A stretch of 64,000 nt of DNA from Enterococcus aquimarinus (GCF_001885765.1 NZ_JXKD01000004.1:1-64000); one strand, 5' to 3'; positions 27,710 through 38,274 are shown, counted from the stretch's first letter. Notes: a model not told the origin generated them from the letters alone. Numbers and translations are program-made.

Positions 27710-28077
27710 GGCTCTTCACTAAATGGTGTTGATGGAATCTCGCGCTCCCCTACGAAAAATCGCCTTGTGTGAGGAGCTGCGAGACCGCATCGAGCCTGTA
27801 GTCTCTCAGCTCGAAAGCTTCAAACTCTAGGTAAGTGCTCAAGCACAAACCTAGAGTAATTCACATTTCGTCTTTTGACGCAGCTGACACAAATCGTTTT
27901 TCTGCGATCCGCTAGTGTCTAATATCTTTTTGGTGCTTATTTTGTCAATATTTGAAAGAAATGATAAAAGAAAATAGTTTAATGATAATCCCGTCATCGC
28001 TAATAATAAACTATCCTAAATAAAGTGTTGGAGAAAGATACGGACATCAGTTATCAACACTAGAAAGTTATACAACC
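27710..28077. mobile_element. MITE copy 1, ISL3-like ends, 8-bp target duplication
   Basis: 368 bp without an open frame. The left end is GGCTCTTCACTAAATGGTGT and the right end, read inward, is GGTTGTATAACTTTCTAGTG, both leading into GTGTTGAT. The flanks are a perfect direct repeat AAAAAATA (27702-27709 and 28078-28085). GG-x-TCTT ends with 8-bp duplications are typical of the ISL3 family, so this looks like a non-autonomous derivative moved by an ISL3 transposase in trans. A second copy lies at 35916. An internal part (27754-27891) is nearly identical between copies, while the outer parts have diverged. It holds a hairpin at 27825-27856, CTCTAGGT to ACCTAGAG with inner arms GTGCT/AGCAC. Confidence 0.88.
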
Positions 28078-28107
28078 AAAAAATAAAACAACATACGCAC
28101 TAAACGC

Positions 28108-28254
28108 CTAATAGAGGATATAAAAGAAAAAGTGAATTTGCTTCGTTAAAATGGTTTTGAATAAAGCTTGATAAACGACGAGTGCTAAAAAAACAGTAAC
28201 GATGTATTCAATGAAATGAAAGCTGATTCGAATGGCACGATTATTTTCAATCAT
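28108..28254 (-). CDS. Small single-span membrane protein (48 aa)
   Basis: The start is chosen at 28254 because AAAGGAGG lies 10 bases before that ATG; the frame is open from 28305 but without a site there. The product begins MIENNRAIRISFHFIEY and then has one membrane helix (IVTVFLALVVYQALF). It ends in a basic and aromatic tail. It starts beyond the right edge of MITE copy 1 and ends 23 bases from the target duplication, so its 3' region or terminator may have been changed by the insertion. I do not recognise the family. Confidence 0.5.
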   Translation of the reverse strand: MIENNRAIRISFHFIEYIVTVFLALVVYQALFKTILTKQIHFFFYILY

Positions 28255-28505
28255 GAATGCGTGTCCTCCTTTAATCGTGATGAGTGCGAATGAGTGATAA
28301 TCCACGTTCTTATTTCTTTATTATGCATCAAATAAATGTATCGGATGAAGATTTCATGACAAATAGCGGGAGTCGTAATTGTTAATTTAAATGATTCTTG
28401 TTACAATTAATTAGTAAGCAAGAAGGTTCGAGTAGCGAGAATATAAGATTTTTTTTGTTGTACAGTTTAGCACGACATGTTGAAAATAAGAGGAGATATC
28501 ACAGA

Positions 28506-29249
28506 ATGAGAAATATTAAATTAACGATTGAATACGATGGTCGCCGTTACTTGGGTTGGCAAAGACTTGGGGATTCTGACAAAACGATCCAAGGGAAAAT
28601 CGAAGGAGTCCTAAAACAGATCTTAGAAGAAGATGAGATTGAAATCATTGGTTCGGGTCGTACAGATGCAGGCGCCCACGCGCGAGGACAAGTGGCCAAC
28701 TTTAAAACAGAAAACGAGATGTCATTAGCGAAGATGACTGAGCTGCTAAATCGTTATTTACCGCGGGATATTATCGCAAAAAAAGTCGAAGAAGTACCCG
28801 ATCGTTTCCACGCACGTTACAATGCAAAAGCGAAAAAATATAGTTACTACGTTTGGGATAACATGATTCCATCCGCTTTTGAAGGATTCCATAGTTTTTA
28901 TTATCCAGAAGATTTGGATATGGAAAAAATGCAACAAGCCTGCCAAAAACTAATTGGGACGCATGATTTCATTGGTTTTTCATCCCTGAAAAAATCAAAA
29001 AAATCAACTGTCCGCACAATTGACGAAATTTCGATTGACCGCGAAGGCGATTTATTACACTTTACGTTTGTGGGCGAAGGTTTCTTGTACAACATGGTTC
29101 GCATTATGATGGGCACCATTTTAGAAATCGGAGCAGGTAAATTACCATTAAGCGCGATTGATGAAGTATTCGCTAAAAAAGTCAGAGCAGATGCCGGCAT
29201 GACGGTACCCGCGCAAGGACTATTTTTAGATGAAGTGTATTATAACTAA
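28506..29249 (+). CDS. truA: tRNA pseudouridine(38-40) synthase TruA
   Basis: 247 residues, the usual TruA length. The catalytic Asp lies in GSGRTDAGAHARGQVANF, the family motif. FHARYNAKAKKYSYYVW and the C-terminal VRIMMGTILEIGAGKL are also standard. It modifies U38-U40 in the tRNA anticodon arm. The ATG at 28506 (site GAGGAG) is taken rather than the upstream in-frame ATG at 28398. It stands alone, not in the ribosomal-protein/ECF cluster where truA is often found. Confidence 0.95.
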   Translation: MRNIKLTIEYDGRRYLGWQRLGDSDKTIQGKIEGVLKQILEEDEIEIIGSGRTDAGAHARGQVANFKTENEMSLAKMTELLNRYLPRDIIAKKVEEVPDRFHARYNAKAKKYSYYVWDNMIPSAFEGFHSFYYPEDLDMEKMQQACQKLIGTHDFIGFSSLKKSKKSTVRTIDEISIDREGDLLHFTFVGEGFLYNMVRIMMGTILEIGAGKLPLSAIDEVFAKKVRADAGMTVPAQGLFLDEVYYN

Positions 29250-29268
29250 TCCATCAAATGAGAGGATA

Positions 29269-29302
29269 GCCGATTTTCTTTGATAGAGAGTCGGTTTTTT
29301 TT
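29269..29302 (+). terminator. Terminator after truA
   Basis: A short stem CCGA...TCGG, extended by G-U pairs between TTCTTT and GAGAG, is followed by eight Ts. Confidence 0.55.
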
Positions 29303-29318
29303 ACCTCAAAAGTTAACG

Positions 29319-29346
29319 TTTACATCAATTCGTTCTTATGTAATAT
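29319..29346 (+). promoter_or_regulatory. Promoter of the GH1 (bgl) transcript
   Basis: TTTACA (29319-29324) and TAATAT (29341-29346) are 16 bases apart, 15 bases upstream of the RAT element. Confidence 0.5.
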
Positions 29347-29360
29347 TAAATTCAAGTTTA

Positions 29361-29472
29361 AAAGGATTGTGACTGTTCGGCAGGCAAAACCTAAATTGAT
29401 AAAAGGTCAGTTAAAACAGGAGGCGACGTTGCTTCAGGTTTTAGTGGAGCTTTCGTCAATTTAGGTTTTTTC
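29361..29472 (+). promoter_or_regulatory. RAT antiterminator and overlapping terminator (LicT/BglG type)
   Basis: Positions 29361-29391 match the ribonucleic antiterminator of beta-glucoside operons: AAAGGATTGTGACTG, then GCAGGCAAAACC. Its last bases overlap the terminator's left arm AACCTAAATTGA (29388-29399). That arm pairs with TCAATTTAGGTT (29456-29467) before a T-run. A PTS-controlled BglG-family protein binding the RAT would block the terminator. No such regulator is in the window. The element is intact although the gene it served has decayed. Confidence 0.88.
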
Positions 29473-29627
29473 TTTATCCACGATAAGGAAGGAGGAGGAA
29501 TGCATCGTAAACGATACAACTCGAAAGTTGAAATGATCGATCGGATTTTTTAAAAGAGAGAATGAGAAGTTGCTTGGCAATTCGTCAAGTTAAATGATTA
29601 AACAGTCGTTTGAGAGGAGAATAATAA

Positions 29628-31240
<1,613 letters not shown>

Positions 31241-31379
31241 ACGTCACTTCCTTTATTTCAGAATTAGTTGTCCTCCTAACTATACTGAATCTCAAAGGGA
31301 AATCAAGAGTAAAAATAGGGAAAAAAGGAATGAAGACTTTGCTTATTTTTTTATTGAGTATTTTCATCTTTGTTTTATT

Positions 31380-33032
31380 TTAGGTTGTTAGTTCTAAAAG
31401 AATCTGTTGAATTCTTACCATGGTTTCTTCTGGTAAAGCGTCATAGCCATTATTTTTGGTATTCATTTCTTGGATGAAAGCGAGGCGCCGTTTCATCGCG
31501 GTGATAAACTGTTGGCGATAGACAGGTGAATCAAAATCAGGTTGATACCAAGGTACTGGCGAATAACTTAGGCCCTTCACTGGTCCAAAAGGGGTGAAGC
31601 CGGCTGTTTCATCGATGATTTTTTCAATCATTTCGAGCGTTACATTTGGAGGGATATTATAACCGTTGAAGGAACCGGTGTTTAGGATATAGCAAGTTGT
31701 TTTTTGCTTAGTAAAGAGCTGTTTAAAATGAAGATAATCTTCTGCTAACGGATAACAGCGGAAAGGATTGGCAAAGGGTTCAATGACTAGTGCTTGTAAA
31801 TCAACATGGTCGGCGACATTTTCAGCACTTGAGCGTTGCGTTGCTAAAGTCGCACCAAAAACCGCAGCTAACATGGGATCGTCAATACGAATAACAGGTG
31901 GGAGGCTCTCATCTTTCATAATCCAATAAACGGCGTCGAGCGATTGTGTCAAATGATCGACCCGATTGGGTGTCGCGAAGCGTGATTTCATCGCGCGGCC
32001 ATTATTGTTCCGAATATCCTCGGTAACGAGTACTTTTTGATGATGTTCATCTAACGTGACACCAACGTTTTGACAAGTCAGCAAGTATTTTACCTGTTCG
32101 CTATCCATCGGGTAGTCTTGCGTTTTATCAAAATAGGTAGGTTCCAATGCCGTGGTTGCACCGGTTTCTTGATCAATGATGAATGCATCGTCATGGAGTA
32201 CTGTAACGTGATACTTTTGCCCATGAGAAGCTAACGTAATCGTTGATTTTCCTGAACCAGAAAGTCCGTAAGTAGCCATTGTATAGGTTTTATTTGCGAG
32301 TTGAAATTGTTTTACACCACCGTGGCATGCAAGATAGCCATTGCGATGAGCCGTGGCCCAAGCTAATGTCAAGGTCGCTTTTTTGAGTTCTCCGAAATAA
32401 CGTAATCCTAAAATTGCAGCGACATTTCGCTTGGGATCAAATAACGTCAGACCGAGTGGATAATCAGGATGGCGCCAATCTGGATCGCAATAAAGATACA
32501 AATCATTCTCGTTGTATGGTTGGGACTGTTGATAACGTTGTTGGTATCGTGCATTGAACGGTTGAAAATTCAACAAATAAGCATAAAAATTTGCTTCATA
32601 ACCGATAGGAACTAAAAGATGTGCCGCCACCATAAAATTTTCATTCAAACCGACGACGACATCCCCGCGGTAATAGTATTTATTCGCCCCTTCAAAAATG
32701 GCTTCGCGTAAAAGAGCGCTATACTTTTTTTCATCGACTCCCGGTTGCCCAATCACTCGTCTGGCTGCAGCTGTCCGCCCAACGATCGCGCCATCATTAT
32801 GGACCAGAATCTTCGCATCTTCGGGCAAGTCTAAGGCCAGTGCTCCTTCAACAGGTAAATCCGTCACGATCACACTTGGACTTTTTCGCGCTAAGTGATA
32901 GGCGTCACTTACTAACGAAATTGGCACCACATTATTGCCATAAAAAGCAGTTTCGATGATTGACTTGATACTGGATAAGAGGGGATGATTCTTTTTGATC
33001 GCTGTTCGCTTAAATTGCTTGATGGTACTCAT
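31380..33032 (-). CDS. pckA: Phosphoenolpyruvate carboxykinase (ATP), divergent lactobacillal type
   Basis: 550 residues from the ATG at 33032 (GAGGTG 7 bases upstream; an in-frame GTG at 33041 is less likely). The kinase P-loop is TYGLSGSGKST, and the following LHDDAFIID is kinase-2-like. ATPNRVDHL and ILNTGSFNGYNIPP fit the ATP-dependent PEPCK fold. The enzyme interconverts oxaloacetate and PEP with ATP and links amino-acid or organic-acid carbon to sugar synthesis. It is monocistronic. Confidence 0.82.
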   Translation of the reverse strand: MSTIKQFKRTAIKKNHPLLSSIKSIIETAFYGNNVVPISLVSDAYHLARKSPSVIVTDLPVEGALALDLPEDAKILVHNDGAIVGRTAAARRVIGQPGVDEKKYSALLREAIFEGANKYYYRGDVVVGLNENFMVAAHLLVPIGYEANFYAYLLNFQPFNARYQQRYQQSQPYNENDLYLYCDPDWRHPDYPLGLTLFDPKRNVAAILGLRYFGELKKATLTLAWATAHRNGYLACHGGVKQFQLANKTYTMATYGLSGSGKSTITLASHGQKYHVTVLHDDAFIIDQETGATTALEPTYFDKTQDYPMDSEQVKYLLTCQNVGVTLDEHHQKVLVTEDIRNNNGRAMKSRFATPNRVDHLTQSLDAVYWIMKDESLPPVIRIDDPMLAAVFGATLATQRSSAENVADHVDLQALVIEPFANPFRCYPLAEDYLHFKQLFTKQKTTCYILNTGSFNGYNIPPNVTLEMIEKIIDETAGFTPFGPVKGLSYSPVPWYQPDFDSPVYRQQFITAMKRRLAFIQEMNTKNNGYDALPEETMVRIQQILLELTT

Positions 33033-33105
33033 TTTTCGCACCTCGCTTTCTTAAAAAAAACCACATTATTTTCTTTATTTTAGCATAAATCAATGGAAAT
33101 CACGT

Positions 33106-33135
33106 TTGAGAACCCTTTCGATTATCGTGTATAAT
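33106..33135 (+). promoter_or_regulatory. Promoter of the esterase gene
   Basis: TTGAGA (33106-33111) and TATAAT (33130-33135) are separated by 18 bases. Confidence 0.65.
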
Positions 33136-33228
33136 AAGAATATCAACAACTTCGCATAACGCGTAGTGAGTCTTTCGTTCCATGAAATGCTGGCGAGGAC
33201 TACTCATAAAAAGAAAGTAGGAAAGAAT

Positions 33229-34068
33229 ATGTCATTAGTTGAAGTGAATTTTGTTTCGAAAACATTAGTTAGAACGGTTACTTTCACAGCCATTATTCCT
33301 GTCGAAAATGTCTCTTCAAAAGCAGATGGGACTACTCAAGGTCGCTTAAAAACCTTGTATTTACTCCATGGCGCCTTGGGAAATCATACCGATTATATTT
33401 CAGGAACGCGGATTCAACGATGGGCCGAAGACAATAATTTAGCTGTCATTATGCCATCAGGCGAAAATCAATTTTATGTCGATAAACCCCAAAATGGCGA
33501 GTTCTATGGTCGCTTTATTGCAGAAGAACTGGTCGAATTCACCCGTAACCTGTTTCCACTTTCTCACAAAAAAGAAGACACGTTCATCGCAGGGCTTTCA
33601 ATGGGGGGCTATGGTGCATTGGTGAATGGCTTGAAATATCACGAAACATTTAGTCATATCGGTGCTTTTTCGCCAGCGGTCTTTTTAGATCAACTACTAT
33701 CCGAAGAACCAGCGACTGCCGGAAGTGGCTTGTTTAATCCCGGTTTTTATGATCATGTTTTTGGTGGCATCAAATCCATTAAAAATAGTGACAAAGATTA
33801 CGAATTTTTAGTCGATGAATTAATCCGTCAAAAACAAGCAATCCCTCAAATTTATTTGCCAATTGGAACAGAAGACTTTTTACTAGATTCTGTTCGAAAT
33901 TTCCATGAATTTTTAACGAGTCGTGTAGTCCCTCTGACCTATATTGAAGATAAGGGTGGCCATGACTGGGATTTTTGGGATACGTATTTAAAACGCTTTT
34001 TAGACTGGTTACCACTGGATGAAAAAAAAGCAAGTCTCAACAGTGGGAATGTGACGGGAGAATCATAA
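33229..34068 (+). CDS. Alpha/beta-hydrolase esterase (EstA / S-formylglutathione hydrolase-like)
   Basis: 279 residues from the ATG at 33229 (AGGAAAG site). The nucleophile Ser is in GLSMGGYGA, the Asp in IGTEDFLL, and the His in GGHDWDFW. LYLLHGALGNHTDY provides the oxyanion region. It matches lactic-acid-bacterial tributyrin esterases. No signal peptide, so cytoplasmic. The natural substrate is unknown. Confidence 0.85.
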   Translation: MSLVEVNFVSKTLVRTVTFTAIIPVENVSSKADGTTQGRLKTLYLLHGALGNHTDYISGTRIQRWAEDNNLAVIMPSGENQFYVDKPQNGEFYGRFIAEELVEFTRNLFPLSHKKEDTFIAGLSMGGYGALVNGLKYHETFSHIGAFSPAVFLDQLLSEEPATAGSGLFNPGFYDHVFGGIKSIKNSDKDYEFLVDELIRQKQAIPQIYLPIGTEDFLLDSVRNFHEFLTSRVVPLTYIEDKGGHDWDFWDTYLKRFLDWLPLDEKKASLNSGNVTGES

Positions 34069-34145
34069 GAATAGTTGCTTCCATTCATGTCATTAGCTAA
34101 AAAGTTTGGTATAATACGGTGAATGAGAAATGGAAGGTGTTAATG

Positions 34146-34616
34146 ATGAACCATAATGACCGCTTAACGCGTTTGCGCTACGCACTGGATATTCGAGATA
34201 TTGATATGATTAAAATTTTCGAATTTGGTGGCGTGACTGTCACAAAAGAAGAAGTACGCGAGATGTTGAAGAAGAAAGATGAAGAAAATTACGAGATAGA
34301 ATTAACCGATGAGAATTTTGAACGCTTCTTAAACGGGATGATTATTTCGCAACGTGGTCCTCGCGAAGGCAACGAAGAGCCGATTTTTGAACTGCACAAA
34401 GGAAATGCCAACAATTTATTGCTGAAAAAATTGAAAATCGCACTCTCTTTGACAAGTGATGATATGTTGAATCTGCTAGATGAAGCAGGAGTTCGAGTCT
34501 CTAAAGGTGAGTTGAGTGCTATTTTACGCAAAGAGGGACATCGCAACTACAAACCGTGTGGAGATCGCTATGCACGTAATTTCTTAAAGGGCTTAATGCT
34601 GCGTTATCGCGACTAA
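34146..34616 (+). CDS. DUF1456 (YehS-like) protein
   Basis: About 156 residues built from two similar halves. The first is NDRLTRLRYALDIRDIDMIKIFEFGGVTVTKEEV, and the second is NLLLKKLKIALSLTSDDMLNLLDEAGVRVSKGEL. That internal duplication defines DUF1456. The halves are helical and may bind nucleic acid or protein; the function is not known. Tandem ATGs at 34143 and 34146 both fit GGAAGG; the second is used here. Confidence 0.85.
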   Translation: MNHNDRLTRLRYALDIRDIDMIKIFEFGGVTVTKEEVREMLKKKDEENYEIELTDENFERFLNGMIISQRGPREGNEEPIFELHKGNANNLLLKKLKIALSLTSDDMLNLLDEAGVRVSKGELSAILRKEGHRNYKPCGDRYARNFLKGLMLRYRD

Positions 34617-34819
34617 TCGTAATATCTTCATTCTTTAGGATTTCAAGAAGCAAGGAAAGAGTGCTAGAAAGGTAGAGTTTCTACTTTTTTAGCGCTCTTT
34701 GCGTTTTGTTGGAAAAATTTATTTTATTTACTGAAAAAAATGCAGATATTCCTACTTTACATTTATTTTTTCCTCTCTCCTGTAGTATACTTTTACTATC
34801 AATAAAAAGGAGTGATACC

Positions 34820-35791
34820 ATGATAAAAGTTGCAATTGTCGGTTACGGAAATTTAGGACGTGGCGTTGAGCGTTCGCTGAAACAAAACCCAGATATGGAG
34901 TTAGTCGGTGTGTTTACAAGAAGAGCACCGGAAACCGTTGAAACAGACGGTGCAACAGCTTATCATATGCAGGACTTAGTAGCGAAAAAAAATGAGATTG
35001 ATGTCTGTATCTTATGCGGTGGTTCCGCAACAGATTTACCCGTTCAGACACCAGAAATCACGCAACACTTTAATACGGTCGATAGTTTTGATACACACGC
35101 GAAAATACCAGAACATTTTGCGGCAGTCGATCAAGTGGCAAAAGAAAATCACACAGTATCAGTGATTTCCACTGGTTGGGATCCAGGTTTATTTAGTTTA
35201 AACCGTTTATATGCGCAAGCGATTTTACCACAAGGCGAAACGTATACGTTTTGGGGGAAAGGCGTGAGCCAGGGCCACTCAGATGCGTTAAGAAGAATTG
35301 AGGGAATTGCAGATGCGACGCAATATACCATTCCGAATACGGAAATCATTGAACGATTAAAAGCCGGCGAAAAACTAACCTTAACCACGCGTGATAAACA
35401 TTTACGTGAGTGTTTTGTGGTCTTAGAAGAAGGCGCCGATGAGGAAAAAATTACGGAAGAAATCGTGACGATGCCCAACTACTTTTCGGATTACGACACA
35501 ACGGTTCATTTTATTTCTCAAGAAGAACTGAATCGTGATCATAAAGCAGCTCCTCATGGTGGGACCGTGTTACATACTGGAACTACGCATGAGAATACGA
35601 AACAAGTCATTGAATATCGTTTAGATTTGGAAAGTAATCCTGAGTTTACTGCGAGTGTCTTAGTAGCGTATGCCAGAGCGGCTGTTCGCTTAGCAAACGA
35701 AAAACAATTTGGTGCCTTTACCGTCTTAGACATTGCACCAAAATATTTATCACCAATCGATGTGGAAACACTTCGTAAAGAGTTATTGTAA
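34820..35791 (+). CDS. ddh: meso-Diaminopimelate dehydrogenase
   Basis: 323 residues. A Rossmann start (VAIVGYGNLGRGVERSL) binds NADP, and GVFTRRAP, CGGSATDLP and STGWDPGLFSLNR are active-site segments typical of Ddh. The enzyme makes meso-DAP from tetrahydrodipicolinate and ammonia in one step, bypassing the succinylase or acetylase branch, for lysine and peptidoglycan. The ATG at 34820 follows AAAAGGAG; the longer frame from 34706 has no site. It is a single gene with its own terminator. Confidence 0.93.
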   Translation: MIKVAIVGYGNLGRGVERSLKQNPDMELVGVFTRRAPETVETDGATAYHMQDLVAKKNEIDVCILCGGSATDLPVQTPEITQHFNTVDSFDTHAKIPEHFAAVDQVAKENHTVSVISTGWDPGLFSLNRLYAQAILPQGETYTFWGKGVSQGHSDALRRIEGIADATQYTIPNTEIIERLKAGEKLTLTTRDKHLRECFVVLEEGADEEKITEEIVTMPNYFSDYDTTVHFISQEELNRDHKAAPHGGTVLHTGTTHENTKQVIEYRLDLESNPEFTASVLVAYARAAVRLANEKQFGAFTVLDIAPKYLSPIDVETLRKELL

Positions 35792-35808
35792 AAATCACCT
35801 ATAAAAAT

Positions 35809-35850
35809 GGCAATCCTCCAAATTTAATTAAAAGGGGATTGTCGTTTTTT
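35809..35850 (+). terminator. Terminator after ddh
   Basis: GGCAATCCTCC pairs imperfectly with GGGGATTGTCG, followed by six Ts. Confidence 0.75.
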
Positions 35851-35915
35851 GTATTTAAAGAAAGGTTAAAATTTCAAGCGTTAGAAAGATTGATTGGTTT
35901 TTTTTGAAATTTTCA

Positions 35916-36280
35916 GGCTCTTCACCAAATAATGTGGATGACATTTCGCGCTACCCTATGAAAAATCGCCTTGTGTGGGGGCTGCGAGACCGCATCGAGC
36001 CTGTAGTCTCTCAGCTCGAAAGCTTCAAACTCTAGGTAAGTGCTAAAGCACAAACCTAGAGTAATTCACATTTCGTCTTTTGACGCAGCTGACACAGGAT
36101 GTTTTTCTCAGGTCCGCTAGTATTTCAACTCTTTTTGATGGCTATTTCGTCAAACAATGAAAGAAATGATAAAAGATAATGTTTAAGCGATGAGTCTATC
36201 ATCAAAAAAAATAATCTATCCGAAAAAAATGTTGAGGAATAATACGAATTTTAGTCATCAACACTAAAAGTTATACAGCC
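35916..36280. mobile_element. MITE copy 2, ISL3-like ends, 8-bp target duplication
   Basis: 365 bp, same orientation as copy 1. It begins GGCTCTTCACCAAATAATGT and ends ...AAAAGTTATACAGCC. The perfect direct repeat AATTTTCA flanks it (35908-35915, 36281-36288). The core at 35960-36096 differs from copy 1 by only a few bases, whereas the outer segments differ at many. The core holds two stems: GCTGCGAGAC with GTCTCTCAGC, and the CTCTAGGT/ACCTAGAG hairpin (36030-36061). No transposase. Insertion is just after the ddh terminator. Confidence 0.88.
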
Positions 36281-36406
36281 AATTTTCATTCGGTTAGTAA
36301 AAAATGGTCGTGTACTGTGTTACCTTAGAGGACTTTTGAAGGATACAATCAGATTGCTAAACTGCACATTTGTCTGGTGTTTTCTGAAGCTATAAAAGTA
36401 TATTTG

Positions 36407-36474
36407 ACCATTCAGGCATCAATTTCAACCGTTCAGGGTGAAATTGATCATAAACAATCTCTTTGTGTTAAGAT
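36407..36474 (+). promoter_or_regulatory. LytTR-type direct repeats and -10, quorum-sensing-like promoter
   Basis: ACCATTCAGG (36407-36416) and ACCGTTCAGG (36428-36437) are direct repeats spaced 21 bp start to start, two helical turns. This is the arrangement bound by LytTR response regulators that switch on bacteriocin and competence genes (ComE/BlpR type). A -10-like TAAGAT (36469-36474) lies 31 bases on, with no good -35, as expected for an activator-dependent promoter. The second repeat also lies within CAATTTC...GAAATTG. No LytTR regulator is in the window. Confidence 0.6.
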
Positions 36475-36494
36475 TAATACGCTAAAAAAATAAA

Positions 36495-37094
36495 GTGGTA
36501 GAAAGAAGGAATTCAAATGTAATCACGAATAAAATTATTACAACAATAAGGTTGTTCGTGATCATGTTATCATCATTAATTTTACCAACCAGACAGGTAT
36601 CTGTATTATATGCAAATGACATATCTGAAAATGTAAATAATCTATATGAAGAAATTTTATCTAATCAAATAGCCTTATAAGAGATATCTCACTTACTAGG
36701 AGAGCTCTTCAGCAGATTTTATTGTGAGATTCCTAGTACCATAGAAAACTACCAAAAATTAGGATACGCTAATTTTACTTACAGTTCTTGTGCTAGAGAT
36801 AAGGCCTGTCTTGGCACAAAGATAACTAGAATTATAGAATTTATGGTAGTAAGTATGATTGCTCTAATTCTGGGGAGTCTTGTAAAAATTGACTTAGCAC
36901 TATATGATGTAGGTCAATTACTTAAAGATCAAAAAGCTCATATCTGGTCAGTTTCGAAACTTAGAAACATAGTAGCTAAAACACTTGTTGGATATGAAGC
37001 TATAAATGGACAATGAACAAAAGTAAATTATTATTCTGATAGTAAGAGAACCAAACTTATTAATACTATCAATGAAACATATTGGGGTGGATAA
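36495..37094 (+). pseudogene. Decayed gene for an exported protein under the LytTR-type promoter
   Basis: One frame is open over 600 bases except for a TAA (36678-36680) and a TGA (37014-37016). Both interrupt otherwise protein-like sequence. The start is a signal peptide (IRLFVIMLSSLILPT...VLYA). The middle has two cysteines (SSCARDKACLG) and a hydrophobic stretch (FMVVSMIALILGSLV). The tail is ...NETYWGG. The best ribosome site (AAGGA) points to an ATG at 36517 that lies one frame off and meets TAA at once, so the start also looks damaged. I do not recognise the family. The promoter suggests a bacteriocin or immunity-type product (inference). Confidence 0.55.
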
Positions 37095-37096
37095 AA

Positions 37097-37258
37097 ATGA
37101 AAAAGTCTGGGAAAGTAACCGCCATAGTAATTCCTTTGTTTATAGTACTCTATCTTTTACCTTATAGTACTGAAAAAAAGTGGTTGTCTATTATTTTAGG
37201 AGTATTTTATTTAGTTAGTTTGGCATATTACTATAAAAAAGAGAAAGATTTTTACTAA
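37097..37258 (+). CDS. Small membrane protein (53 aa) next to the decayed exported-protein gene
   Basis: MKKSGKVTAIVIPLFIVLYL, then a second hydrophobic segment (LSIILGVFYLVSLAYYY) and a charged end KKEKDFY: two membrane spans. GGGGTGG precedes the ATG at the right distance. The start lies 2 bases after the end of the decayed frame, so they were probably one operon. Small two-span proteins beside secreted peptides are often immunity proteins; here that is only inference. Confidence 0.6.
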   Translation: MKKSGKVTAIVIPLFIVLYLLPYSTEKKWLSIILGVFYLVSLAYYYKKEKDFY

Positions 37259-37284
37259 TAGAATATAGAAAGGATGTTTACTTG

Positions 37285-38274
37285 ATGAAATTAAGTGTAT
37301 TAGACCAAGGGATTATTGCAAAAGGTGAGACTGCTGAGCAAGCACTCGCTCAAACAGTGGCCTTGGCAAAAGCAGTAGATGAATTAGAGTATCACCGGAT
37401 TTGGTATTCCGAACATCATTCGAGTCGTGGCCTGGCAAGTACTGCCCCTGAAATCGTCGTCGCGCATATTGCTTCTGTTACCAAAAATATTCGTGTCGGG
37501 ACAGGTGGCGTCATGTTAATGCATTATGCGCCATATAAAGTTGCGGAAGTTTTTAATACGTTAGCGACGTTGCATCCGCATCGGATTGATCTGGGAATTG
37601 GTCGAGCTCCTGGGGGCGATTACGGTGCCATGTTGGCGTTGTCTCAAGGGAAAAGACCCGAACTAGACAATATCTATGAAAAAATCGAAGAAACATTGCA
37701 ATACATGAATCAAAAGCATCCGAATACTCAAGCGTTTGCCGGCCCAATCGCATCCTCTTTACCGGAAGCGTGGTTACTTGGGTCGAGTGGGAATAGTGCT
37801 CGCCAAGCTGCAGAATTAGGAATGGGGTATTCTTATGCGCACTTTATCGGTGGACAATTGGAGACGACCATTTTTGAACAGTATCGTCACCATTTCACAC
37901 CTTCCTATTTTATGGAAAAACCCCAAATGAATGTGGGCTATGCGACGATTACGGCAGATTCGAAAGAAGAGGCTGAATTTGAAGCGGCTAGTTTGGATTT
38001 AATGTTTTTGAATATCGAAAAAGGAATTTCAGGTCCGCTAGTCTCTCCGGAAGAAGCTTTAAGTCGACCTTACAGTGAGATGGATAAAATGCGTATAGAA
38101 GCCAATCGTCGTCGGATGATAGTCGGTACAACGAAAGAAGTGGCTGAAACCTTAAGACAAAATGAACAAAAATATGGTATTCAAGAAGCGATGATTGTAG
38201 CGATTCATTATTCGAGAACGTCTCGCTTAAAGACGTATCAGTCCTTGGCAAAAGAATTTGGTTTGCTTTCATAA
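37285..38274 (+). CDS. Luciferase-like flavin-dependent monooxygenase (LLM class)
   Basis: 329 residues. The F420/FMN luciferase-like barrel is clear: LSVLDQG at the start, YHRIWYSEHHSSRGLASTAPEI, IRVGTGGVMLMHYAPYKVAE and DLGIGRAPGG. This is the MsnO8/YtmO-like subgroup of FMN-dependent oxidoreductases, of largely unknown substrates. AAAGGA fits the ATG at 37285; the TTG at 37282 is less likely. It is separated from trp by a promoter. Confidence 0.85.
   Translation: MKLSVLDQGIIAKGETAEQALAQTVALAKAVDELEYHRIWYSEHHSSRGLASTAPEIVVAHIASVTKNIRVGTGGVMLMHYAPYKVAEVFNTLATLHPHRIDLGIGRAPGGDYGAMLALSQGKRPELDNIYEKIEETLQYMNQKHPNTQAFAGPIASSLPEAWLLGSSGNSARQAAELGMGYSYAHFIGGQLETTIFEQYRHHFTPSYFMEKPQMNVGYATITADSKEEAEFEAASLDLMFLNIEKGISGPLVSPEEALSRPYSEMDKMRIEANRRRMIVGTTKEVAETLRQNEQKYGIQEAMIVAIHYSRTSRLKTYQSLAKEFGLLS

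Noticed and set aside
27825-27856. MITE hairpin as a transcription terminator of the ABC permease gene
   Set aside because: The stem is strong but is followed by TAATTCAC rather than a T-run, and it is part of the mobile element; a terminator role is not supported.
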